Origin: Cyclobacteriaceae bacterium YHN15 | GTDB taxonomy: Bacteria; Bacteroidota; Bacteroidia; Cytophagales; Cyclobacteriaceae | NCBI GenBank assembly: GCA_003797895.1 | Contig: RKQB01000002.1 | Location: 373,354 to 437,353, forward strand | Length of the DNA: 64,000 nucleotides | Reading direction: 5' to 3' | Shown: positions 19,469 through 29,410 of the stretch, in pieces | Numbering within the stretch: position 1 is the first letter of the stretch | Layout of the letters: each line of letters opens with the position of its first letter | Notes under the pieces: model-generated | The model's database searches: none | The model's input: the letters and a program-made list of their open reading frames with translations, nothing else | Told to the model about the DNA's origin: nothing | Made by a program: the position numbers and the translations under genes

Positions 19469-19903
19469 ATGTATACAGGTTTAAAGCATCTCCATTCCGG
19501 TCTGGCGTACCTTGCCCTTGCAGCACTGTTTCTTATATTTATATTTGCACTTATTGGAGCATTAAGCAACAGGGAGTTTACCGAAAAAGATAGGAAATTT
19601 GCCTTGATAGGATTTATTCTTTCACATGTCCAGCTTTTGGTTGGCCTGATTCTCTACTTTGTAAGTCCGCTTGGCTTTTCTTTACTCAAAAGTGGTGGAG
19701 CCATGTCTGACAGTGCTGCAAGATTGACTGCATTGGAACACCCCTTGATCAATATTCTTGCCATTGTAGTGATCACCATTGGTTATTCCAGAGCCAAAAA
19801 ATTCTCTGAAAGCAGGGCAAAATTCAGGTCTATTTACATGTTGTATGCCATAGGTCTGATTTTAATTATCAGCAGAATTCCCTGGTCCAGTTGGTTGGGG
19901 TAA
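19469..19903 (+). CDS. Small four-helix membrane protein, possibly heme-binding
   Basis: A 144-residue inner-membrane protein with four predicted helices (about 10-35, 45-68, 90-108, 121-140). Histidines sit in or near membrane segments (LKHLHSG, LSHVQLLVG, LEHPLINI), which could ligate heme as in small cytochrome b-like proteins. No stronger family call can be made. The gene lies 94 bases after the methyltransferase gene and is closed by a strong terminator. Confidence 0.7.
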   Translation: MYTGLKHLHSGLAYLALAALFLIFIFALIGALSNREFTEKDRKFALIGFILSHVQLLVGLILYFVSPLGFSLLKSGGAMSDSAARLTALEHPLINILAIVVITIGYSRAKKFSESRAKFRSIYMLYAIGLILIISRIPWSSWLG

Positions 19904-19933
19904 TCAAACCAAATACAAATTGGTAAAAACAAC

Positions 19934-19969
19934 AAAGAAGCTCCCAAAATTTTATTTGGGTGCTTCTTT
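19934..19969. terminator. Strong bidirectional terminator
   Basis: AAAGAAGC-T-CCCAAA pairs with TTTGGG-T-GCTTCTTT around a six-base loop, giving a 14-pair stem with one internal mismatch. A/T runs on both sides fit use by the membrane-protein gene (+) and the converging lipoprotein gene (-). Confidence 0.85.
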
Positions 19970-20003
19970 ATTTACAACAGTTATGCTTTAGTTTAAGACT
20001 AGA

Positions 20004-20582
20004 TTAATTCTTAATTAAGGGTAACTTGAATTCTCCCGAAGCGATTAGTCTTTCCTCATTGCCTCTTCCGGAAGCCACATCAAAGGGTCCCATTAAAAGT
20101 CCTTCAAATGTTCCTTCCACTGTCCCGTTTCCAATGTTTTTGAAGCGGATACTTGCTCTGTCTTTCACTATTATTGCGGTATTGTCCTGTTGTAAAACAA
20201 CGGCATTGTATATTTTTCCCTCTGCATCAAAATAGGTTATAGAAACCCTAGGAACTGTTGATGTATTATACAAAATTGGGTTTTGAAGTTCATAGGTTTT
20301 ATTGATTTCAAATTCTTCTTCATTATAAAAGGAGATTTGAATTGCATTTTTGGTTCCGTTACTTCCCTGGGCAAACCCCTGAATTATACCGGCATAGACT
20401 TCTCCATTTGGATCAAAAAAGAAAGTTGCGGGTTGGGATGGATTTCCGGGAAAACTAACATTTGCATTGTTAACCTTGAATTTTACGAAATATTCACTAT
20501 CGGTCTTTGGACTTTCATCCTGATTGCACGAGAAGAATAAACCAGTACATAGAAATAAAATGAAGATGATTTTTGATTTCAT
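20004..20582 (-). CDS. Hypothetical lipoprotein
   Basis: A 192-residue lipoprotein: signal MKSKIIFILFLCTGLFFSC with lipobox FFSC, then a hydrophilic beta-rich domain. Segments such as AIQISFYNEEEFEINKTYEL and FKNIGNGTVEGTFEGLL resemble Bacteroidota lipoproteins with DUF6252-like immunoglobulin-fold domains, but I do not recognise a specific family. It is monocistronic: a terminator lies downstream and 252 bases of intergenic DNA upstream. Confidence 0.75.
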   Translation of the reverse strand: MKSKIIFILFLCTGLFFSCNQDESPKTDSEYFVKFKVNNANVSFPGNPSQPATFFFDPNGEVYAGIIQGFAQGSNGTKNAIQISFYNEEEFEINKTYELQNPILYNTSTVPRVSITYFDAEGKIYNAVVLQQDNTAIIVKDRASIRFKNIGNGTVEGTFEGLLMGPFDVASGRGNEERLIASGEFKLPLIKN

Positions 20583-20670
20583 AAATTCCTTTTTAAATAT
20601 TTCATAACCTATTAAAAATCAATTAAATATAAAATTTTTATTTTAAAAAAACATTTGTTCTTGGAAATTA

Positions 20671-20739
20671 CTTTGTGCCACTTTGAGGCCTTAGTGGGAA
20701 ATATATTTATCCCACCAAGGCACGAAGGTAACACAAAGG
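20671..20739. repeat. Long imperfect inverted repeat (TTTGTG...GTGGGA type)
   Basis: The arm at 20671-20698 (CTTTGTGCCACTTTGAGG and on to GTGGGA) is nearly the reverse complement of the arm at 20711-20739 (CCCACCAAGGCACGAAGG and on to CAAAGG), with a short AT spacer. The pairing covers about 28 bases. It looks like a dispersed palindromic element rather than a terminator. Confidence 0.6.
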
Positions 20740-20834
20740 ATATAAGCTTTCTTTTTTAATTGTCTAATGGAAATTGATTTGGCATCGATAAAGTAAAATG
20801 ACTCTTTGGAGTTTGGATTTTGATAATTGGTAAT

Positions 20835-23800
20835 TCAATTCCTCCCCTCTTTTTCCCTTCCCAATCCTATCTCATAGTCATCAGGCGTACCGCGCATATT
20901 CACGTTTACAAACCTCACTCTCCTATTGGAATCCCTGTATACAATGGCATCTTCCCTATCTGGATCAACCTCATCTTTATCCTTTCCTCCAAAAAGCGAG
21001 CGGAATCCAACTTGGGTTACCAAACCCAGAGGAATTCGGATAAAATAATCCATGTTCAAATCCAGGCTTTGTTTACCGGACAATTCAATGAAACCAAGAC
21101 TTGAATTAATGTTCATTTTCGGAATATTCAGCACACCTTCACGGAGTTCGAATGTATTGGACAAAGTATCGAACCTGACATTATTAAGGTTTTTATCTTT
21201 GAAATAATCACCCATCGCCTGTAATGGCGTAAAATTCACAAGTCTTCCTTGAAAGACTGTGAGGTCCATTTTAGCTTCAGATTTCTCAATTATTGGCGTA
21301 AGATCAGGGTAAACTAAAAACTTACTGACAATGCTTCCCGATACCAATCCGTGTAGGTTTTCATTAATCAAGTAATCCTGACCGAAATTTTCAAATTTGA
21401 ACATCAGTTTGTCCAGATCCACTTTATCGGCCACCATGGTACTGTGAAAATATATTTCTTTTGGATCTGAGCCGTTGAAATAACCTTTGATCCCCAAACT
21501 ACCATCAGCAGCTCTCAAGCCAAGGGTATCCAGATATATATAATGATTAACAGTGGTTCTTCCTTTTAAGATTACATCATCCAACCAAAATGTATGGTAA
21601 TTTAATTTTCCAACTTCTGCTGAAAAATCCATTTCTGAGAATGGAACCTGGAAAATATTGAAAGCTTCCGCATGGTTACTATCCTGTTCAAAACCCTCAA
21701 ATCCCATCAGCGCATCCAGATCCAGCCGCTCTGATTGCAGGATAAAATGGTTTTTAGGAATGTTACCAGCAGACTTATCTCCCATATAATAACCCATTTG
21801 GATGTTAAAATCAGATATTCCTAATTTCCCTCCAAAGTTTTCAACGGTAAGGAAGTCATTTTCATAGTGAATGCGGCCATTGAATTTTTCAAGTTTCAAC
21901 GGATGAAGGCGCATTTTTCCTTCAAATTCGTTCAGCCAAAGATCCGCTGACTTAAATTTTTCCTCATAATTAAGATCCAAAGAGCCCTTGATGACCAGCT
22001 GATCTATTTCTTCCTGTTGATAGCCTGCTGGAAGGTAATTTTCACCTCCATAGGTCAAAAGATCATGAATTGCCAAATGACCGGAGGTGAGGTCAAATTC
22101 AAACCTGCTTTTTCCCGATGGATATTCATGGAACCATTTGGAATAATTCTCCAACGTTCCTGAGAAATGAAAATCGGATTTGTCAATCTCACCTGTAAAA
22201 TCAATGACTGCCAGATCATTATCACCTATGATGATGTCCGCATGGAAATCGTGTAATTCATGGGGATAGTTTTGCAGTTTAGCATGAAAATCTTCGATAT
22301 AAAATTCCCCTTTTGGTAAATATTCAAAGTCATTGATTTCTTTTCCATTAGACTCAAAAGCCAATTTGATTTCAAAATCTGTTATTATTTCTTTTGGAAC
22401 TGTGCTATCCGACTCCATTAATTCCAAAAGATTGATTTTTTTGGATAAAGATTTTAAATCAGCCTTTACAGGGCGGTCATCACCATGTAAGATGGCAGGA
22501 AAATCATAAATCGTTCCTGAAAAATAAAAATCAGACTCCCCTATCTGGAAACTTGCCTGCTCCAAAGCAAGTTTTCCATCAACAAGTGAGGCATAAGCAT
22601 TGGCATTTTCAATTGGTAAAGGATAATCCGGTAAAGCGAATTTGAGGTTGTTTACCACCAGTTCACTCTTAATACTGCTTTCCACTCCAGAAACACCTGG
22701 TACATCCAGATCAATCAGCTCATCAAAATCCATATTTACAATGACTTGTCCGCTGATTCCTTCCAAACCTTCGATTTCAAAAAAATCCCCAAGGAAACCA
22801 AGGTCCAGATCGGCATTTAGGTTGATATTTACATAAGGGTTAGTGAAGTCCCTGATGATCAATTTACCCTTAAAAGTACCTTGGTCAGGTTTGGCATTGA
22901 AATTCAATAATTGGAATTCGGAAGTTTTTAGACTTCTTTCAGGTCCATTGGTATAAAATCCAACAAACCTAAGGTCTTCTACTTTTTTTCCCACTGTGGG
23001 ATTCAGAAAATAAGCATTGTCACACCCGAATTCAATGGCAATTTCCGGAACATTACCTGAAGCTGACTTTCCTTTTACCCTACCCTGAAAATAGACCTCT
23101 CCCTCATTTTTGTACCTTTTTAACGCATTACCTGTTTCGTTGGGTAAGAAAGCTGCCAATAAGGAGAAATCAGGCTTCTCTCCCATTACACGTATATCCA
23201 AATTGACATCATCATCAAAATCGACCTCCCCGGTTAAGGAAAATTGGGCTTCCTCCAATCTGAGCTTTGAATTTTGAATTGTTAGTTCTGCTTCATCGAT
23301 GTCAAAGTCGAGACCTAGATCCAGGTTGATATGCTTATTGGAAAAAAATGAAGGTTTTCCTTCTACCAGAAAATCCAAAACCAATTCACTGTCCAATTTG
23401 ATGAAAATATGATCATTTTCTACTTTAAATGCCGCTATTGCTTCTCCAAAGAGGGCCGAGAAAGAACTTTTTGTAGTAAAATCATTGAACCCAATCTCAA
23501 TGGATTTGAGCTGTATAGAGGACAAATCCAGATTCAATTCTTCCTGTTCAATTGTTTCAGTTTGATCATATAACCCTTTTGCTTCCAGTAGATTAATCTT
23601 TCCTTCTTCATTCTTTTCAATATTTAAGGAACCCTCAGAAAGTTTGATGGATTTTATTTGGTTGTTACCCCTGATCAAGTCTATGACACTGAACCCAATA
23701 TATATATCATTGACAAAATAGATAGTGTCTGTTTTGTTGATCTTATCCTCATAAAACACCACATCCTGAAGGTCTATTGATATATAAGGGAAATTGGCGA

Positions 23801-23978
23801 ACATTGAAATAAAGGAATCCTTTATTTCCAGGTGGCCATTAAAACTTTCATTCAGGCTTGTGATTAATTTTTTGGTTAATGGCCTTTGATTTTTATATAA
23901 AATGAAAACCGATATCAATGGCAACACCAAAATAATACCTGTGATAAAGAATAAAATAATCCACTTTTTGAATTTCAT
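20835..23978 (-). CDS. Large AsmA-like envelope protein
   Basis: Protein of 1047 residues from the ATG at 23978; the frame runs 11 residues further upstream. One membrane helix (about 5-28, WIILFFITGIILVLPLISVF) is followed by about 1000 periplasmic residues of repeated beta strands. The start has the AsmA pattern (FNGHLEIKDSFISMFANFPYISIDLQDV), and the C-terminal part carries an AsmA_2-like region (FQGRLVNFTPLQAMGDYFKDK, then a final amphipathic end). AsmA-like proteins act in phospholipid traffic or outer-membrane homeostasis. This is the second such gene in the window, unrelated in detail to 628-2475. It precedes no obvious operon partner. Confidence 0.8.
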   Translation of the reverse strand: MKFKKWIILFFITGIILVLPLISVFILYKNQRPLTKKLITSLNESFNGHLEIKDSFISMFANFPYISIDLQDVVFYEDKINKTDTIYFVNDIYIGFSVIDLIRGNNQIKSIKLSEGSLNIEKNEEGKINLLEAKGLYDQTETIEQEELNLDLSSIQLKSIEIGFNDFTTKSSFSALFGEAIAAFKVENDHIFIKLDSELVLDFLVEGKPSFFSNKHINLDLGLDFDIDEAELTIQNSKLRLEEAQFSLTGEVDFDDDVNLDIRVMGEKPDFSLLAAFLPNETGNALKRYKNEGEVYFQGRVKGKSASGNVPEIAIEFGCDNAYFLNPTVGKKVEDLRFVGFYTNGPERSLKTSEFQLLNFNAKPDQGTFKGKLIIRDFTNPYVNINLNADLDLGFLGDFFEIEGLEGISGQVIVNMDFDELIDLDVPGVSGVESSIKSELVVNNLKFALPDYPLPIENANAYASLVDGKLALEQASFQIGESDFYFSGTIYDFPAILHGDDRPVKADLKSLSKKINLLELMESDSTVPKEIITDFEIKLAFESNGKEINDFEYLPKGEFYIEDFHAKLQNYPHELHDFHADIIIGDNDLAVIDFTGEIDKSDFHFSGTLENYSKWFHEYPSGKSRFEFDLTSGHLAIHDLLTYGGENYLPAGYQQEEIDQLVIKGSLDLNYEEKFKSADLWLNEFEGKMRLHPLKLEKFNGRIHYENDFLTVENFGGKLGISDFNIQMGYYMGDKSAGNIPKNHFILQSERLDLDALMGFEGFEQDSNHAEAFNIFQVPFSEMDFSAEVGKLNYHTFWLDDVILKGRTTVNHYIYLDTLGLRAADGSLGIKGYFNGSDPKEIYFHSTMVADKVDLDKLMFKFENFGQDYLINENLHGLVSGSIVSKFLVYPDLTPIIEKSEAKMDLTVFQGRLVNFTPLQAMGDYFKDKNLNNVRFDTLSNTFELREGVLNIPKMNINSSLGFIELSGKQSLDLNMDYFIRIPLGLVTQVGFRSLFGGKDKDEVDPDREDAIVYRDSNRRVRFVNVNMRGTPDDYEIGLGREKEGRN

Positions 23979-24057
23979 AAAATTTCTAGGGTACTTACGG
24001 ATGAAAAACACAAATTAAAGGCCAAGTAATTCAAAATTCTAAAGAAATTTCAAATGT

Positions 24058-25518
24058 TTATTCTGTCACTCTTCCCGGTTCCCGGTTATTTGACCCCTCA
24101 ATTTTCAATAAAGCATCTCCCATATCTTCTCTTGCTCTTTTGGCAAATTCCATCATTTTATCCAATATAGCAGGATTCGAGTGAATCACATTGTTTGTTT
24201 CTGATGGATCGGTGGGAATATGATAAAGTTCCATTTCAGTTAAGTCTCTCATGGTATATTTTACTGGAAAACCATCATCCCTGAATTCCTGGCCCGGAGC
24301 AATGACCCGGTACCTATGAGGGAAATACAATTTCCATTCATCCATGACCAATGCCTGAAGCTCATTTCGGTTATAATAAATATAATAAGCTTCCTGCTGA
24401 CTTTTGGCCTTTTTTTCTTTTAGCATAGCATTAATATCCTTACCATCTATGAGATGTTCTGGAAGTTTTGCACCGGTAATTTTTGCTATACTTGGGAGAA
24501 TATCAATGCTCATGGCAGGATTTTCCTGAACCATTCCCTCGGCCCATTGACCTTTCCATTTCATAATAGCAGGAACTTTGACCCCTCCGTCCCAAGAAGT
24601 GCCTTTACCTTCTCTCAAAGGATAGGCAGAACCTGAATGACCTGAGTATGAAAGCCATGGACCATTATCCGAAAGGAATATAACAATTGTGTTTTCTTCC
24701 AATCCATTGTTTTTCAATGCTGTCACAATTTGACCTACAGACCAATCAATTTCCATGATAACATCTCCGTACAAACCCCTATCAGATTTCCCCTTGAATT
24801 TATCGGAGACAAAGAGGGGTACATGCGGCATGGGATGTGCCAAATAAAGGAAAAAAGGATTTCCCTTATTTCTTTTGATGAAGTCAACACCTTTTTCGGT
24901 AAAAAGGGTTGTCAAATTGCTTTGGTCCTTCCATAGCGTATCGATGACCTGATCGTTTTCATATAAGGGTAATGGGGGATAATAATTTTTCGTTTCAGGA
25001 TGATTAGGCCACATATCATTCGAATAGGGAATACCTATAAATTCATCAAACCCCTGATGGATAGGCAAAAATTCAGGGTGATGCCCCAAATGCCACTTTC
25101 CAAAAATTGCCGTTTTATATCCCAAAGGTTTCAACATTTCAGCAATGGTTGTTTCCTGAGGATTTAATCCATGCATGCTGCTATGGTCCAGTGCACCATG
25201 AATGCCCAATCTATTGGAATAGGTCCCAGTTAATAATGCAGCCCTAGAGGCAGAACAAACCGCCTGGGCCACATAAAAATTGGTAAATCGGACCCCTTCT
25301 TTTGCCAATTGATCTAAATTCGGCGTCAGGATGTCCCGGGATCCGTACACTCCGATATCATTGTATCCCTGGTCATCGGTGAAAATCAAAACAATGTTTG
25401 GCAGTGTAGCTTCCGTTTTTTCATCCAATTTTTGACAGGAAATCAAGGAAAAAGAAAGCAATATGATAATAAATAAAAATGGTATAGGGTAGTATTCTTT
25501 TTCTGTTTTTGAAAACAT
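24058..25518 (-). CDS. Sulfatase (arylsulfatase type), lipoprotein
   Basis: A 486-residue sulfatase exported as a lipoprotein: a hydrophobic helix ends in lipobox LISC at about residue 28. The active-site motif is CSASR (Cys88), to be oxidised to formylglycine by a maturase; it has Ala where many sulfatases carry Pro. Calcium ligands include D48-D49 (FTDDQGYNDIG) and the later SDNGPW. The family pattern GKWHLGHH is also present. The substrate could be a sulfated glycan or ester. No maturase gene or polysaccharide locus is visible in the window. Confidence 0.92.
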   Translation of the reverse strand: MFSKTEKEYYPIPFLFIIILLSFSLISCQKLDEKTEATLPNIVLIFTDDQGYNDIGVYGSRDILTPNLDQLAKEGVRFTNFYVAQAVCSASRAALLTGTYSNRLGIHGALDHSSMHGLNPQETTIAEMLKPLGYKTAIFGKWHLGHHPEFLPIHQGFDEFIGIPYSNDMWPNHPETKNYYPPLPLYENDQVIDTLWKDQSNLTTLFTEKGVDFIKRNKGNPFFLYLAHPMPHVPLFVSDKFKGKSDRGLYGDVIMEIDWSVGQIVTALKNNGLEENTIVIFLSDNGPWLSYSGHSGSAYPLREGKGTSWDGGVKVPAIMKWKGQWAEGMVQENPAMSIDILPSIAKITGAKLPEHLIDGKDINAMLKEKKAKSQQEAYYIYYNRNELQALVMDEWKLYFPHRYRVIAPGQEFRDDGFPVKYTMRDLTEMELYHIPTDPSETNNVIHSNPAILDKMMEFAKRAREDMGDALLKIEGSNNREPGRVTE

Positions 25519-25553
25519 TAATGCGAAGTTTTTGATATTTGAAAAGAAAGCAA

Positions 25554-26000
25554 TTATTCAGTATCCAAAAGCCTTCTATGATAATTTACTTGTCCTAAAT
25601 GATAATTCAGATGACTGACCAAGTGTACCATGAAATATTCATAGGTCATAGGATAGCCAAATTCCTCTAATGGGTATATCCTATCGAACCAATCTTCCGG
25701 AAACTTTAGGAGAGCATTGGCTATCACCTGTCTGGTTTCATCAATATCTTGCAATATGTCATTTCGTGAAACATTTTTCAATGAAAATTCAGCCTCTCTA
25801 TCTCTGATATACCCTGAATTACCCATCTCACAACCAATGTAATGGTTTAGATTTCCGATTAAATGCATGGCAAGGGTACCGGCTGAGTTTGAAATTTCAC
25901 CTGATATTTTCCAAATATTTTCTTCCCGCTTATAGGCTTTAAGCTCTTGTTTGAGCTTATTCAAGTCACGGTCGAAGAAAAATATGAGCGTGTTTTTCAT
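25554..26000 (-). CDS. DinB-family protein (DUF1572-like)
   Basis: Cytoplasmic four-helix-bundle protein of 148 residues in the DinB/YfiT superfamily. Metal-binding His candidates are H46/H53 (MHLIGNLNHYIG) and the cluster HLVSHLNYHLGQ near 123-134. Members include thiol transferases using bacillithiol and many uncharacterised metalloproteins. A bacillithiol link is tempting because bshB1 is present at 42778-43494, but it is inference. It lies 10 bases before the pfk stop on the same strand and 35 bases before the sulfatase start, so the three may be co-transcribed. Confidence 0.82.
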   Translation of the reverse strand: MKNTLIFFFDRDLNKLKQELKAYKREENIWKISGEISNSAGTLAMHLIGNLNHYIGCEMGNSGYIRDREAEFSLKNVSRNDILQDIDETRQVIANALLKFPEDWFDRIYPLEEFGYPMTYEYFMVHLVSHLNYHLGQVNYHRRLLDTE

Positions 26001-26010
26001 ATTTGTTTTT

Positions 26011-27102
26011 TTAGTCTCCGAATGAAATTCCCAATCCTTTGGCTCCTTTTACAATAAACCCTTGAGGATCCACTACATGGTTTCCTTTAGTGGCTTCCTC
26101 CAGATCAACTGATACGAAATCATTATTTATAAAAGAAACCATTTTACCGAATTCACCATTATGCACCATCTCAAATGCCTTGACACCAAAGAGTGATGCC
26201 AGTACCCTATCAAACGCCGTAGGTGTACCTCCTCTTTGAACATGGCCTAAAATGGTTTCCCTGATCTCAGCTTTTACACCGGCATCTTTTAACTCTTGGG
26301 ACAATTGGAAAGCTACTCCCCCAAGCTTGACATGTCTTGAACCTTTCTCACCTTCTCTTGATACAATTGACCCATTTAATGGTTTAGCTCCTTCTGCAAT
26401 TACAATATTCACAAAACCCCGCTCTTTGTTATACCGGGATTCAATTTTTTTGATCAGCTTTTTTATATCATAGGGAATTTCAGGGATTAAACAGATTTCA
26501 GCTCCTCCTGCAATTGCAGTATGCAGCGCTATCCAACCGGCATCCCTTCCCATGACCTCCATGATCATTATCCTATTGTGACTTTCAGCGGTGGTTACCA
26601 ACTTATCGAAACTGTCCGTTGCAATTTGTACAGCAGTTTGGAAACCGAAAGTCATATCAGTAGCTGCCAAGTCATTGTCAATAGTCTTTGGTACTCCCAC
26701 TACCGGAAGTCCATGATCAAATAATGCTTTGGAAATTTTTTGAGATCCATCCCCTCCTATATTGACCACGGCATCAAAACCTAAAGACATTATCCGTTCC
26801 GCCAATTCTTTGGTTCTGTCAACAAACTTAAGATTACCATCTTCATCCTTCACTGGATAATGCAAGGGGTCTGCTTTATTGGTGGTTTTTAGGATAGTTC
26901 CTCCCCTGACATGGATTCCTGCTGTTCTTTTTCCTGTTAGTTTAATAATTCTTGTAGGGTCTGTCCAAACTCCATTAAAGGCTTCCTTACTTCCATATAC
27001 TTCCCATTCCTTGGATTTTTTTGCTCTTTTACAAATTCCCCTGATTACGGCATTTAGACCAGGACAGTCACCACCACCGGTGGCAATTAAAAGTTTTTTC
27101 AT
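26011..27102 (-). CDS. pfkA: 6-phosphofructokinase
   Basis: Glycolytic enzyme converting fructose 6-phosphate to fructose 1,6-bisphosphate. The start at 27102 (MKKLLIATGGGDCPGLNAV) gives 363 residues; the frame runs 49 residues further upstream but that part has no family match. The phosphoryl-donor residues are informative. GGDGS (about 115-119) has the Gly typical of ATP users, while PKTIDND (about 134-140) has the Lys typical of PPi users. This G/K combination is known from group III ATP-dependent enzymes. The substrate motif MEVMGRDAGW is present. Confidence 0.92.
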   Translation of the reverse strand: MKKLLIATGGGDCPGLNAVIRGICKRAKKSKEWEVYGSKEAFNGVWTDPTRIIKLTGKRTAGIHVRGGTILKTTNKADPLHYPVKDEDGNLKFVDRTKELAERIMSLGFDAVVNIGGDGSQKISKALFDHGLPVVGVPKTIDNDLAATDMTFGFQTAVQIATDSFDKLVTTAESHNRIMIMEVMGRDAGWIALHTAIAGGAEICLIPEIPYDIKKLIKKIESRYNKERGFVNIVIAEGAKPLNGSIVSREGEKGSRHVKLGGVAFQLSQELKDAGVKAEIRETILGHVQRGGTPTAFDRVLASLFGVKAFEMVHNGEFGKMVSFINNDFVSVDLEEATKGNHVVDPQGFIVKGAKGLGISFGD

Positions 27103-27351
27103 AAATTGAAGATTGTTTGCGATAATGCAACTTACAAAATTTGAGGGGAATAGTACAGAAGTTTTTAGGATCTGCAACAACAATATTGACAACTTTGTCA
27201 TACCTGATATTTCATATATTATCACCTTCAAATGAAAACAGCGCTTCAATTATCACTAGTATGACCTTTGCGTATTCAAATGCCTATCAAAGATACGCTC
27301 GGCTGAAATTATTTGCCTATCTTGTAATTTTTAAACCCTTTTTAAACAAGA

Positions 27352-28089
27352 ATGCAAAAAGATATCAAAATTGCAGTTTTAATTGATGCTGACAATGTTC
27401 CCTCCCAACCTGTTAAGGAAATGATGGAGGAAATCGCGAAATACGGCAATCCGACAATTAAAAGGATATATGGTGATTGGACAAAACCCCAATTGGCCAA
27501 ATGGAAAAAAGTGCTTCTGGAAAATGCCATAAACCCCATCCAACAATATAGCTATACAACGGGAAAAAATGCCACAGATTCCGCCATGATCATTGATGCC
27601 ATGGATATATTATATTCAGAGAAAGTAGATGGTTTTTGTCTGGTTTCAAGTGATAGTGATTTCACGAAATTGGCCACAAGGCTTAGAGAGGCCGGGATGT
27701 TGGTTTTGGGTATGGGAGAGAAAAAAACGCCTGAACCATTCATTGTTGCCTGTGATAAGTTTATTTATGTGGAAATTCTGCAACAGGAAGAAACGGACCA
27801 GCCTGAAAGTAAAGGTCAAACACAAAAAAGACCACAAGTTGACAGAATAAACACCAAATTGATACGATTGATTCACAACACAATCGCTGATTTGGCTGAT
27901 GATGACGGTTGGGCTTTTATGGGAGATGTTGGAAATCTTTTACAGAAAAAGCAGCCTAATTTTGATGCAAGGAATTATGGTTTTCAGAAATTGACCCCAA
28001 TGATAAGTTCCATCAATGCCTTTGAAATTGAGGAAAGGGAAAGTCAGAGGGGAAGGCATAAATTGATATATGTGAAAAATAAAGATTGA
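27352..28089 (+). CDS. NYN-domain nuclease with C-terminal OST-HTH/LOTUS domain
   Basis: A 245-residue protein of the LabA/DUF88 kind. The NYN (PIN-like) domain spans about 1-140 with the acidic metal-binding set D12/D14 (IDADN), TDSAMIIDAMD (about 76-86) and SSDSDF (about 99-104). A winged-helix OST-HTH/LOTUS domain follows (about 165-243, from LIRLIHNTIADL to HKLIYVK). NYN proteins are likely RNases and LOTUS domains bind RNA, so an RNA-processing or decay role is inferred. The gene diverges from pfkA and lies 90 bases before mnmA. Confidence 0.88.
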   Translation: MQKDIKIAVLIDADNVPSQPVKEMMEEIAKYGNPTIKRIYGDWTKPQLAKWKKVLLENAINPIQQYSYTTGKNATDSAMIIDAMDILYSEKVDGFCLVSSDSDFTKLATRLREAGMLVLGMGEKKTPEPFIVACDKFIYVEILQQEETDQPESKGQTQKRPQVDRINTKLIRLIHNTIADLADDDGWAFMGDVGNLLQKKQPNFDARNYGFQKLTPMISSINAFEIEERESQRGRHKLIYVKNKD

Positions 28090-28145
28090 AAAATTTAATT
28101 TCGAACTAATTCAATATCAGTTTCTGTTGATTGTATTGTAAAACC

Positions 28146-28166
28146 TCATGGGCCTTTACCCCATGA
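28146..28166 (+). promoter_or_regulatory. Hairpin just upstream of mnmA
   Basis: TCATGGG (28146-28152) pairs with CCCATGA (28160-28166) around a seven-base loop, 13 bases before the mnmA ATG. It has no T-run, so it is more likely a leader structure than a terminator. Confidence 0.35.
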
Positions 28167-28179
28167 ATAATTCAAGCTC

Positions 28180-29394
28180 ATGAATGAAAAAAAAAGGGTG
28201 GTCGTTGGACTATCAGGAGGCGTAGATTCTTCAGTAGCCGCTTATCTTCTTAAGGAACAGGGGTATGACGTCATCGGGATGTTTATGAAAAACTGGCACG
28301 ATGAATCCGTTACAATTTCTAACGAATGCCCTTGGATAGAGGATAGCACTGATGCCATGCTAGTGGCCCAAAAATTGAATATTCCATTCCAGGCCATTGA
28401 TCTAAGTAAGGAATATCGTGAAAGAATTGTTGATTATATGTTTGCGGAATATGAAGCAGGCAGGACACCTAATCCTGACATTCTTTGTAACCGTGAAATC
28501 AAATTTGACATTTTCTTAAAGGCTGCGCAGAAGTTGAAAGCGGATTTCGTAGCCACAGGTCATTATTGTCAAAAAGATAGCCTGGAAATCAATGGCACAA
28601 CGGTTCATCGTTTATTGGCAGGGGCTGATCCAAATAAAGACCAAAGTTATTTTTTGTGTCAATTGAAGCAGGAACAGCTTTCAAAAGCCTTGTTCCCTAT
28701 TGGCCATTTACAAAAATCAGAAGTCAGAAAAATTGCCAAAGAACAGGATTTGGTTACTGCAGATAAAAAGGACAGCCAAGGACTTTGCTTTATTGGAAAA
28801 GTTAGACTTCCGGAATTCCTACAGCAACAGCTTAAACCCAAAAAAGGGGATATTTATTTGATTCCTGAAAACCTTCTTGCCTATTCCAAAAAGTTTCACG
28901 TTCCCGCCGGAATGAGTTACCTGGATTTTGACCAGGAAATATTGGATAATATTTGTCTGTCATTGGATTACGAACCAAACCAAGGAAAAAAAATAGGAGA
29001 ACATAACGGGGCTCATTACTTTACAGTAGGACAACGTAAAGGACTTCAGGTTGGTGGAACAGGCAAACCTCTTTTTGTAATTGCCACTGATACAAAAAGC
29101 AATACACTATACACTGGATTGGGTGAGGATCATCCCGGCTTAAATAGGAATGGCTTATTTGTCCCTGCCAAAGATGTGCATTGGATCCGGGAAGACCTCA
29201 AACTTTTGCCAGGTGAAACAGCAAACTATCAAGCAAGAATCCGGTATAGACAGCCTTTGAGCAATGCTACTTTATTGATGAAAGAAAGCGGTCTTTATGT
29301 CTTATTTGATGAACCTCAAAGAGGAATAGCATCCGGTCAGTTTGTGGCTTGGTACCGAGGAGAAGAATGTATCGGTTCTGGGGTGATTTTTTAA
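28180..29394 (+). CDS. mnmA: tRNA-specific 2-thiouridylase MnmA
   Basis: Thiolates U34 of tRNA-Lys, -Glu and -Gln at C2 with ATP and a persulfide donor. The 404 residues are slightly longer than E. coli MnmA (368). The PP-loop is LSGGVDSS (11-18), the first catalytic Cys is in [10 protein letters not shown] (about 105), the second in GLCFIG (about 204), and the C-terminal barrel includes [13 protein letters not shown]. The protein is complete. It stands 16 bases before a pseudouridine synthase gene, so the two tRNA modification genes probably share a transcript. Confidence 0.95.
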   Translation: MNEKKRVVVGLSGGVDSSVAAYLLKEQGYDVIGMFMKNWHDESVTISNECPWIEDSTDAMLVAQKLNIPFQAIDLSKEYRERIVDYMFAEYEAGRTPNPDILCNREIKFDIFLKAAQKLKADFVATGHYCQKDSLEINGTTVHRLLAGADPNKDQSYFLCQLKQEQLSKALFPIGHLQKSEVRKIAKEQDLVTADKKDSQGLCFIGKVRLPEFLQQQLKPKKGDIYLIPENLLAYSKKFHVPAGMSYLDFDQEILDNICLSLDYEPNQGKKIGEHNGAHYFTVGQRKGLQVGGTGKPLFVIATDTKSNTLYTGLGEDHPGLNRNGLFVPAKDVHWIREDLKLLPGETANYQARIRYRQPLSNATLLMKESGLYVLFDEPQRGIASGQFVAWYRGEECIGSGVIF

Positions 29395-29410
29395 TTTTAT
29401 TTGAAATATT

